The notes under the pieces: model-generated | The model's input: only the letters and a program-made list of their open reading frames with translations | Database searches by the model: none | Told to the model about the DNA's origin: nothing | Source of the DNA: Planococcus citri | Lineage: Eukaryota; Arthropoda; Insecta; Hemiptera; Pseudococcidae | Length of the DNA: 64,000 nucleotides | NCBI RefSeq assembly: GCF_950023065.1 | Contig: NC_088678.1 | Span: 20,946,580-21,010,579 of the forward strand | Direction of reading: 5' to 3' | Shown: positions 1 to 9,669 of the stretch, in pieces | Layout of the letters: each line of letters opens with the position of its first letter | How positions within the stretch are numbered: position 1 is the first letter of the stretch | Made by a program: the position numbers and the translations under genes

Positions 1-360
1 GAAAATTTCAGCCCTCGCTTCCCTCAGGCCTGTTAGTTCATTTTCAAAGTCAAATTTTCTACAAATTTATTATTCAAACTCAAAAAATGTTTGAATCAAA
101 AAATAAACTCCTCATTTAAAAAATATGTTTTTTTTTCACTTTTCAAAACACGAATTTTCGAGAGCTTTAAGTATGCCCTCACTTTGTTTGTGCTTGTGTG
201 CTTTTCTTTTCTAAGGCTGAATTTAAAAAAAATATCATTCAAATTTTAAAATTTTGAAGCCAAAAAAATCAAAACTACCCACATAAAAAAATTGTTCTTT
301 CACCTATCATAGTACGAATTATCAAAGACTTTTACCCTCGCACAGTGCTCCTAAATTTGG
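1..360 (+). repeat. Satellite-like ~165-bp tandem repeat
   Basis: About two units are visible. Each contains a core close to CCCTCGCTTCGCTCGGGCC, a TTTTCTTTTTC tract, a stretch with AATAAACTCCTC, and ends near TTTTCGAGAGCTTT. The cores sit near positions 12, 176 and 342, giving a period of about 165 bases. The same unit recurs at 22.5-22.95 kb and 46.8-47.5 kb, and as single inverted copies near 16.5, 37.8 and 40.65 kb. It is noncoding. The size is close to one nucleosome, but no function can be read from the sequence. Confidence 0.6.
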
Positions 361-373
361 TGTGAAAACAGCC

Positions 374-2035
374 ACCTGATTGAAACAGTGTGACTGAAAA
401 CAGAGTCTGTTTCAAACACCAATTAAAAACAGTTGTAGTGGGGACTAGGGACTCCTGGTTACCTACCTAGTGGGGTAATTATGCCCAGGCTGGGGGTAAG
501 CTAACTAGATTAGCGCCCTCTGGTGGATTCGTTCCATCCAGAGGTAGACCCTGCCGAAAGCTCCTGCCTCTGTGCAGTTGTTTATCATACCTCGACGTAG
601 TAGCTCCGCTAGCCTCTACGGTTATAAGCAACGCTCAGCAGAATAATACTGTCTGTATTGTATCGTGTCACACGTATGACCATGTGACCATTTACCATTA
701 TACTTAATAAACGTTATACTGAACAGTGCAATGCCTAATCATTAGTATATTGGGTATAAGGGTCCCCAAACATCTGTTGGGTCTGACGTAGTATCACCCA
801 GTTAGTGGTGCCCTCGGGAGTAGATAGAGCGAGGAGTGGCACCCTCAGTGGTGAAAGTTGGATTACCCCCCAACACAGTGTATGTTTCAAGAAACTGATT
901 GAAAACATTGTATGTGTCAAACACTGATTGAAAACAGTGTGTGTTTCAAACACTGATTGAAACCAGTGTCTGTTTCAAACACTGATTGAAAACAGTGTGT
1001 GTTTCAAACCCTGATTGAAAATAGTGTGTGTTTCAAATCCTGATTGAATGCAGTGCGTGTTTCAAACCCTGATTGAAAACAGTGTGCGTTTCAAACACTG
1101 ATTGAAACCGGTGTCTGTTCCAAACATTGATTAAAACCAGTGTCTGTTTCAAACACTGATTGAAACCAGTGTCTGTTTCAAACACTGATTGAAACCAGTG
1201 TCTGTTTCAAACCCTGATTGAAACCAATGTCTGTCTGTTTCAAATCCTGATTGAAACCAGTGTGTGTTTCAAATCTTGATTGAAACCAGTGTCTGTTCCA
1301 AACTCTGATTGAAACCAGTGTGTGTTTCAAATCCTGATTGAAACCAGTCTTGGTTTCAAACACTGATTGAAACCAGTGTCTGTTTCAAACGCTGATTGAA
1401 ACCAGTGTCTGTTTCAAACGCTGATTGAAACCAGTGTCTGTTTCAAACGCTGATTGAAACCAGTGTCTGTTTCAAACGCTGATTGAAACCAGTGTCTGTT
1501 TCAAACGCTGATTGAAACCAGTGTCTGTTTCAAACGCTGATTGAAACCAGTGTCTGTTTCAAACGCTGATTGAAACCAGTGTCTGTTTCAAACGCTGATT
1601 GAAACCAGTGTCTGTTTCAAACGCTGATTGAAACCAGTGTCTGTTTCAAACACTGATTGAAACCAGTGTGTTTTTCAAACACTGATTGAAAACAGTGTCT
1701 GTTCCAAACTCTGATTGAAACCCGTGTCTGTTCCAAACTCTGATTGAAACCAGTGTCTGTTCCAAACCCTGATTGAAACCAGTGTCTGTTTCAAATCCTG
1801 ATTGAAACCAGTGTGTGTTTCAAACCCTGATTGAAACCAGTGTCTGTTTCAAAACCTGATTGAAAACGGTGTTTGTTTCAAACACTGATTGAAACCAGTG
1901 TCTGTCTGTTTCAAATCCTGATTGAAACCAGTGTGTGTTTCAAACACCGATTGAAAAAAGTGTCTGTTTCAAACACTGATAGAAAACAGTGTGTGTTTCA
2001 AACACCAATTGAAAACGGTGTCTGTCTCAAACGCA
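374..2035. repeat. 29-bp minisatellite array, about 40 units
   Basis: The unit is 29 bases: TTTCAAACGC, TGATTGAAAC, then CAGTGTCTG. Units around 1379-1650 are essentially identical over ten copies, while both flanks are diverged, as expected when unequal exchange homogenises the centre of an array. Each unit holds a dyad, GTTTCAA and TTGAAAC separated by seven bases, plus a CACTG/CAGTG pair. A solo LTR at 434-875 interrupts the array, leaving about two units on its left. Short ORFs cross the array on both strands only because the unit lacks stops in some frames; they are not genes. Confidence 0.93.
434..875 (+). mobile_element. Solo LTR inserted in the minisatellite
   Basis: The block begins TGTAGTGGGG and ends CCCCAACA, so it has TG/CA termini with short inverted ends. 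It is flanked on both sides by minisatellite sequence and by the direct repeat CAGT (430-433 and 876-879; ACAGT if the last A is shared). Inside are a TATAAG box (623-628) and an AATAAA signal (706-711), in the order expected for U3-R-U5 on the plus strand. No pol or gag sequence is attached, so it is best read as a solo LTR left by recombination. The superfamily cannot be fixed from this alone. Confidence 0.65.
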
Positions 2036-4465
2036 GTTGTTTTTGGGCTGGGCCCTCCAGAGAGCCCGGCCCTAGACAAACTGTTCTTTGTGCCTCCCTC
2101 CCCTCTCGCAGGCCCTGCAAAAACTTGAATAAAATAATCGAGTTGCTAAAATTATGCCAAAGTTTCAAAAATAACTTTCTGATATTTGATCTGACATTTA
2201 TTTGTTTTGGAATTTTTTGAACTTTTTAGTGTGCCCCGGACTCTTGGCTTTTGAGGACTTGGAAACAATTTCGATGGATGCTTCACATTATGTCAAACTT
2301 TCAACTTGACCAAGAAACGAATTAAAACTTGCCTTAATAGAGAGGAAACTTTTCACCCATTTTTTATTCATTTTTATTTTATCACTTCTAATAATTGCTG
2401 AATTGGTTCATTCTGCCTTGGAAATGATATCCAGAAAATGTCAGCTCAAAAATCAGTGTTTGCTCGTGCCTCAAGCACCTTTTTTTCTTATGGAAATTAA
2501 AGCAGGGAATCATGATAAAACTGGGGTTTTCTCAAAATAATCCTGCTCTCCCCCCCCCCTAAAAAAAGATTTTAATAAAACGAACCTGCAGTAGGTATGT
2601 GTGTGTGTAAGTATACCTACTTCGCTCCATTCGATGCATCTTGAACACAGAATGATTTTTAATGGGAAGCTGGGGGAGGGGGGTGTCTTTGAAATTACGC
2701 TAGGAAGACTCTGCTCACTTAATTTTGAGATGTTCTGTTCTGTAAAATTTCGAAAAATCACCCTAATTCAGGAATCTTTGATTTATTACGAGACTCAATA
2801 CTCTGATTTATTTTTGAGATATTTCAGACCAACTCCTCCTCCCTTCCAACTCACCGTGACTTCTTTCCAAATACCCCCCAAAAAAACTCAACTCTGTGAC
2901 GCCAAAATGTCCATAAATTACTGCCATGCGAAGTATCTGCAAGTATTTTGAGAGCATCTCATCCCCCCTCCTCTTCAATTTGTCTCAAAATTCTGATTTT
3001 CGAAGCATGATTGATTGTTCCTTTGATGTATCCAAAAAAATATTATCGAAATGAAACAATTCAGCTATTGGGAGAGATAAAAGTTGAACTTTCGAAAGAG
3101 TTGCCCCCTCCACCAATTATACTTCATATTGTCCATCATTAAACTAAAGTTCGCTGAATGATTAAACGACGTGCAAGGAGTCAGCTGTAGGTCTCTGAAT
3201 CTCGTAAATGAATCCATCTGGGTGAATGAACGATGTAAAATAGTCCAAGATCACCTGATCCATAATGTGTCAACAGTTCCACCAACCACCAAGAAGAGTA
3301 CCTACGACACCGCGAGTCGTAGGATAGGTATCTGTATCAACAACATACCTACGATAAACATTCGACTCACAATGGCCTTTCTCAATCGACCAGCTAACAC
3401 GGTTGAATCTCCTTTGAAAATACCATAACCTTGAGGATGGGTGCACTACCGACAAGTTCAATCGTTTGTTTACTATAATCGTTTCAAGGGAAATATGCAA
3501 TGAAATCATAACATAGTCTCTGTGCAATTTCTCGATAGCAGGGATCATTTTTCTCTTGAAATTGTACGATTAATAAAATATCAGAATCATCGCGACTTGC
3601 TGCTTGGATAATGGGCATTGAACGACGAAGGTCATTCATTCATGTTGCAATACATCTAATTTCAAATTGTTGATCCAGAATGTAAAGTATAGTGATTATT
3701 GGTTTTTTTAACCAACTCTCCTATGCAGATGACACATTGACTCTTGATTTGTGTCTTGTGTCGATCTTGTAACTGGTAGGTCTGGATATCTAATCACTCA
3801 GCCACGCTTGTCCGGTATTACTGCAATAAAAAAAGAAGATAATACACACGACGAGTACCTAACTACTGTACGTGGTAATTTGATGGTCCATCATTACGAA
3901 ACCTACGGATTAAACATTTATAATCCGAAACTTTCAAGAATACCTACTAAAATCTAAACCACATAATACATAGTAAACGAATCTAAACATTGTAAATCAT
4001 ATAAGTCGGCATCTATAATTAAAACTTACCAACCGAACGTCAAGGAAATTAGATATGACAATGTTGCTTTCCTTTTATTTTTACGTAAACGATTCTTCAT
4101 ATTATCTAAATAGTAGAAAGAATAGGAGTGTAGAAAAAAATGCGTAATATTGTTACACGTAAGGTATACGATATGGATTCAAATAACGAAATTTTAAATT
4201 CACGATAATACATTGCAGTTTAATTTTATGGTTCCATAATAATTAAAATCATATTTCTCTCGTATATTACTCGAATGCTATAACAGCCGGAAGTTATAGG
4301 TATCTGTATGGCAATGCATACAATGAATGAATGAAAGAAAGAAAATAACCAAACCAACCAATATATACATCGTATGTTCCAGTTTACGCTGCTTAAATGT
4401 ATGTAGGTAATAGGTATCGGAGACAAAGATACCAAAGATGCGATACGAGTGGTTCTTAAATTGTA
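2036..4465. other. Noncoding stretch, no supported gene
   Basis: The first 75 bases carry GC-rich repeat debris (GGGCCCTCCAGAGAGCCCGG) that recurs near 16.6 and 22.5 kb. A short GT run lies near 2600. The part from about 3150 to 4200 is of balanced composition and looks unique; short ORFs there (for example 3270-3548 minus and 3751-3957 plus) have no recognisable domain and no convincing splice context. Confidence 0.5.
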
Positions 4466-4627
4466 CAGGGTGTCCAGAAATATCGGGCATAGCTGGCGAG
4501 AATTTTCGTAAACAAAACATGGGTTGGCGGTATTGATCACTGTGTTTTGATCCTAGATCAGGGCTGCCAACCCATATTTTTTCATAAAAATTCTCGCCAT
4601 TCATGTCCGATATTTCTGGGGACCCTG
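4466..4627. mobile_element. Tc1/mariner-type foldback MITE
   Basis: This is a 162-base hairpin element. The left end reads CAGGGTGTCCAGAAATATCG and the right end is its inverted counterpart with a few mismatches. The arms continue inward through GGCGAGAATTTT, covering about 70 bases each, and leave a short loop. It is flanked by TA on both sides (4464-4465 and 4628-4629), the target duplication of the Tc1/mariner superfamily. There is no coding capacity, so it would depend on a transposase supplied elsewhere. Confidence 0.8.
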
Positions 4628-4749
4628 TATATTGTGTATTACGATTAGATGAGTACCTAACGTCTTATGTGGGTGTATGTGCTTGTCAATTTTGATGCTC
4701 AATCATGCAACTCTTCTGTTGCCAAATTCGATGATGGTATTTTTTTCGT

Positions 4750-5135
4750 AATTTTCATTTAGCAATTATCTCAATTAGCGCAACGAGGTAATTAGCTCGT
4801 TCCTCGTTCGTTCATCGACCGGCGAGCTGGCGAGCAGAATTTAAACGTTAATTAGCCTATACGCGGGCGGGCACACGTTCCGATAAAAACAATACACCGC
4901 GTCCGAGATGCGTGGTCTCAGCTGTGGACGCGCTGCTCACAATCAGTGCTCGGTCTCGGTGTGAAAAGTGAAAGATATCGTATAGTTTACGTCAACTAAC
5001 GTGACGCAATATGGACGTTTATGACGGAGGAAATGCACCGCGAACAGCACGCGAACGAAATTGACGGATCTGGCTTCGATCACCATCTCAATCATAGTTT
5101 TGTACTTTACCTTACCTTACCTACCCATTGATGCA
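4750..5135 (+). promoter_or_regulatory. Promoter-like region with TAAT cluster and initiator
   Basis: Between about 4757 and 4855 four ATTA/TAAT homeodomain-type cores occur in short order (CAATTATC, CAATTAGC, GTAATTAGC, TTAATTAGCC). A GC-richer block follows, with an arthropod initiator-like ATCAGTGC near 4943 and no clear TATA box. After it comes a short leader and an ATG at 5021 opening a 36-codon frame that ends at 5131; a second ATG at 5011 opens a 17-codon frame. Composition differs sharply from the AT-rich surroundings. This could be the promoter and 5' exon of a plus-strand gene, but I see no certain donor site, and no family is recognisable. Confidence 0.35.
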
Positions 5136-5499
5136 AAATCATCGCGAGATCTTAATCTTCGTGACAGAATTCTACTATAATTATAATTATGCGAAGGAAA
5201 TGGAATATTTAGCGGACGAATGCCAGCAAGGTGCAATGCAGCGTTGGCAAACGGTTTCATCTTCGGTCATCGGAAGATTTCCTTTGAATGCAACATTATA
5301 ACAGTCAGAAGAGTCGTTCGCATACAATTATATCACTTTACTGGTGTACGTTTCCTTTCGGCAGTGGGAATTTTCCCTTTTGTTTCGAATCGGTACATTT
5401 ATTCGAAGAGAGATGATCTTCACGAAGATGATACTGAGATATGTTGTCTTTTCGCCAATATCTGTATAGACTAAATTTGCAAATTGGTTCTCACGATAC

Positions 5500-8297
5500 A
5501 AACACAATAAAATTGATTCAGTTAAATTCGATTCAAGAAAAAAATGTTTTGCAATTCTCATGAGGATTCCGACTCTCTTATTTTACTAAATTTTAGCACC
5601 CCATCATTTTAAATATTAATTTTCATTAAAATTCATAATTTATTTGACGATTTTTTGTTATTCTTATCTACACAGCTAAATTGTTTAAATTGTCAGCAAC
5701 TTTCATAATAATATCGCCAATTTCTCATTGAATTCATTACCTGTCCCCCATTTTATGAAACCTTCAACTTTTATTGATCTGAGATCCACTTTACAGCTTC
5801 CCGATAGGTACTTTTAATTTTTCAAATTTTATTCAGGATTCATAACTAGGTACCCTTCTACCTCTACATATAAAGCCGAAACAATTCGAAAAAGTGCATT
5901 CAGTGGTTCCAATATTTCAGAAAATGATCATAATTTACAACAGGCTACAGAAGTAAATACAGCTTACATAAAGCTGAAATTTTAAATTATAGGTACAAGT
6001 AAATACTTTGAACATAGGAATAGTGCCTTTTGATGTTTTCAAGTTGATTCGAATTATAGTTTAATCACACGACGAACATAAGCACTTAGGCAGAACCAAA
6101 ATTGATAATTTTACAGATTTTCAAATTAATCTCCAGCTTCATGTAATTAATCTAATGAGCTGATTTTTTGTACAGGCAACGAATAGAAAGTATAAAAAAG
6201 GTTTTTGATGTTTTGGTCTGATTTTGAAAATTTTTGGGGTCCAAAATAAGGAGGGAGGGTGAAGGGTCAAAATTCAAAATTTTGAAAATATCTCGACGAC
6301 TTTGTCTTACTCCCTACGAAACGAACCTACATTTCAAATTTCATAAAAATCCCTCCAGTAGTTTTTTCAAAAATTGAACTAGGATAAAAATTGAAAATTT
6401 AGCAAAATGACAAAAAAACAGTAGATATGCTCCTTTCTTAATAAATTTTTATTTTAAAAATTTGGTTTTAGTGTACCTAGATAGAACTTGTTGAAATAAA
6501 TCTAGGTAGTGTTGCGTTTTTTCAAAAAAATGATTATTTGAGAATAAGATAGGTACACGACTTGGAAAAACAGGGAAAACAATAAAAAGTCAGCACAGAA
6601 TTATAAGTGATGCACGCTCGGTCGTTTTCGTTTTAGATAATGTTTTGGGAACACCTCAAATTATTTTAAAAGACAATATTATTTTCTTGGTTTTCCCATT
6701 TTAAAAACGACATATTTTCGAAAATAAGTAAAAATCAACCCTCCTCCCCGAACATCTCAAATCATTTTAAAACACAGTTTTGTGGTTTTTTTTTCATTTT
6801 AAAAAACTGATTTTTGAAAAAAAGGCCCTCCCCCTCCCCGGTTCAAAAAAATATAGTGAAAGTTGTCCTAGTTTCAGTATGTTTATCAACCAATTCGTTT
6901 CCAGCAGTTCTGACCCTGGAGCTGAAAGATCCCGAGTAATGAATGATGGGAAATGGGATCAGAGTTTTGAGGTTCAGTTTCAAGGGATTGGGTTTTAAGG
7001 TTTAGGGTTTAAGGGGTCGGGTTCTGTTTTGGTTCAGGCTTATTGAAAATAATCGGGATTTTTCGTGGTCAGGGATCAGGATCGAGTTAGGAACATCATC
7101 CCTGCTTACACGAGTACATCAACAATTTGATGTTTCAAGTAATTTGACGAGTTCACTTCAAATTCACCACATACTAATATTTCATCAATTTTTTATGGTG
7201 TGTTTTAAGGTGTTGTAATATTTCATATAATTTCTGCCAAATTTTATTCCACTTATGTTTTTTGGTAATGTTTTGTAATGTATATCTAGTACTTATTTTC
7301 ACGAAATTTTATTCAAATTCTGAGATATGTATTTCATCAATTTTTGGCCTTTTCTAATTATTTTTATGTAATTTTAACGACTTTTGAGATTTTTTCATGC
7401 AATTTTTGCTATATCTATCAAAATTTAACAAATTTTTTGAATTTTTAGTAATTCTATGCCAATTTGAAGTTTTTCTGTGATATTTCACGTTATTTTTTAC
7501 TAAAAATTTGATTGATCAATTTTATGTAATTTTCTGCAATTTATCTCAAACCGTTCAGGCATTTCTATTTTCATGACATTTAGTGCTTTTTTATAACATG
7601 ATGGTAATTTTTAACGAATTACAAACTGAAAAGTCATGTTTGACAAATTTTCTTGCAATTTTGAGAATGTTTCATTAATTTTTAATAATCCAGATGACGT
7701 TTTCAAGATTGTATTCAGATTTTGAAACATTTTATCAAGTTTTGTGTGTTTTTAGATGTTTTTTCATTTGCTATTTTAACCATTTTCAACGATATTTTAA
7801 GCTGATTGTTGAAAAATTTTGCTCGATTTCTCTGCAATTCCATCAATTTAATTTTGGCAACGTTTGAGTGATATCTATGAAAATTTTACTTTTTTTAAAA
7901 ATTCATCTTTCGTAATTTTTTACCATTTTTTAAAAGATAATTATATATTTGAGTGTTTTTGCTGTATTTTGCTTGAATTAAGCGATGTTTCAACAATTTT
8001 CAGTCAAGTTCAACTATTTTTATGGCGTTTAAAGGTGTTTTTAAGCAATTTTAACAAAATGTTCATCAAGGAGATACGCCGATTTTTTTCTGAGCAATTC
8101 ATGGTCGTTTTTAATTTATCACTGGGAGGTCAATTTTAGCATTCTGTTTTCATACTTTCTGCATTTTTGCCAAATTATCCATTTTTGAGAATATTTGATC
8201 AATTTTTGACAATTTTCGGTACCTAATGCAAACAATTTATGCAACGTTTTACCCAAATTTTGAGACATTTCTTCTTGTACTTTTGGCTGCTTATTTA
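5500..8297. other. AT-rich noncoding DNA, plus strand T-rich
   Basis: No gene is supported. From about 7100 to 8290 the plus strand is a monotonous run of T-rich segments of the form ATTTT with short interruptions. Similar T-rich plus-strand islands occur near 21.7-22.1, 29.0-29.9, 41.0-42.6 and 54.2-54.4 kb. Open frames there are composition artefacts. Confidence 0.6.
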
Positions 8298-9430
8298 TAG
8301 CCCAGTCAAAATAAGATTGAACCTAGACATAATTGCGACCAAATTTTGCAAATGAAGGGTCCAACGGAAAGAACCAAGTAAGTCACTTTTTCAAAAATTA
8401 GTTTATGGTTGAATTAAATTCACACTGAGGAGTAGAAAAATGTAGTGCATTTTTAGATTTTGAAAAAAATCGATTTTTTTGTGGTTAAAATGGCCTTTAA
8501 AAAAAAGAGGAGGGGGGAGAATGTGAGGTGACAGGAAAAAAATTTCAACATCGTTAACTATTTAGAATGCGAAAATTTTTCATTATGTCATCATATGTAA
8601 TAATCGATTTTCATCGAATTCAAGTTGTTGCGAAACACTAATTTCTCGATTCTTATTTGCTTGATTTTTTCACGAAAAGAGTGAGTTTTCAACTAGTGAC
8701 CGGCATATCTCTTCATTTTTTTCTACTATGCCTCAAGTTGTGTTTGTGGGATGTTGTGTGATGCAGCTCCAATCATTACTTTGATGAAATTCAAATTCAC
8801 TACTAAAATGGAGCATTCTGATATTCCAAACGATGTAACACAAAAGTTTGAAAAAGTGACTTACCTGATTCTTTCCGTGGACCCTTCAAATATTGTCTAG
8901 GATGGTGTGGTGAACAACATACTAAAATTCCCCCACCTCTACCCCTGAATCTAATCCCCCCCTAGTGGATCAAAGCCCCCCAAAATTAGTTTTTTGTCAA
9001 CAACTTCTGAAATATCAACTTTTGAGTAAAATGAGCTTAGTGATCAATGATCATTCAATCCCCTCTCAAATACCTATCAAATGAGCTATCAACCAACTCC
9101 CTAGCCCCAAGGGGAGTGACGGTACGACCCCTCAAAGTGACGTGATTTTAATAATTTTTGTATTTTATGACTTGGGACTTGGAACTTGTTCTAATCGATC
9201 AGATAAAGTCAAACTTGGGGAATGGGATTCTTTTGGGACTTAGAACTGACCCCTGGAGTGGGGAGGGTCAAATTTGAAAATTACAGAAAGGCCATTTTTT
9301 TGGAGGGACATGATATGGTCTCAAATGGATGAAAAGAGCCCAAAATCATATCATTGGTCAGTACCCCCATTTTGGTCCACATATCCAAATTTCAGCTTTC
9401 TAGGTCATCCCCACTTCTTTTAAGGTGGAA
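8298..9430. mobile_element. Half copy of the TAGCCCAGTC palindromic element
   Basis: It begins TAGCCCAGTCAAA after TTA and is colinear with one arm of the complete palindrome at 52728-53916 (for example TCAAAGCCCCCCAAAA, the block around CCCCAAGGGG, and the segment ending near AAGGTGGAAA). The other arm is missing, so it is truncated near the centre of symmetry. A second foldback element (8354-8887) is inserted in it. The element has no coding capacity. Confidence 0.75.
8354..8887. mobile_element. Foldback MITE nested in the half element
   Basis: The ends are inverted repeats of about 41 bases beginning GAAGGGTCC and running through AAGTCACTTTTTCAAA, with a few mismatches. AAAT flanks both sides (350-353 and 888-891 after 8000). 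Comparison with the uninterrupted copy at 52.8 kb shows the host reading straight from TTTGCGAAT into ATTGTCTAGG, so the insertion and its target duplication are visible by empty-site comparison. If one more base is counted in the inverted repeats the duplication becomes 2 bp, so the superfamily stays open. Confidence 0.75.
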
Positions 9431-9579
9431 AAAACCAAAAGTAGGGATAAAATAAGGGGTGGTCACAATTTATTTCAATTTTTTTGTCCTGGACATCAAA
9501 TGTAGGCATTTTGCGTACCAAGTTTTGACTTTTAGGTTATGTGTGTGACAAAATGATTTTCAATGTCAATTCACTAATC

Positions 9580-9666
9580 AAAAATTCTTTTTTTTTGTTT
9601 CAGGTGAGTGAAAAATTTCTTTATACCTAAGCGTACAATGTAGAAGTTGAATGTTAATGAGTAAGT
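9580..9666 (+). other. Candidate recursive splice site with downstream donor
   Basis: A run of T with GTTTCAG ends at 9603 and is followed at once by GTGAGTG, so a 3' splice signal abuts a 5' splice signal. A second donor-like AATGA/GTAAGT begins at 9661, which would bound a 57-base exon. The site near 42990 has the same arrangement, including the downstream AATGAGTAAGT motif. No exon on either side has been identified, so the function is inferred. Confidence 0.4.
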
Positions 9667-9669
9667 CGA

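Noticed and set aside
735..1363. Minus-strand ORFs over the LTR and minisatellite
   Set aside because: They are readings of the LTR and of tandem units that happen to lack stops.
374..2035. CRISPR-like array
   Set aside because: The 29-base units are directly adjacent with no unique spacers, in a eukaryotic context; it is a minisatellite.
8840..8880. Minus-strand CAG/GTAAGT as another recursive splice site
   Set aside because: It lies in the TIR of a MITE, lacks a pyrimidine tract, and is mirrored in the other TIR.
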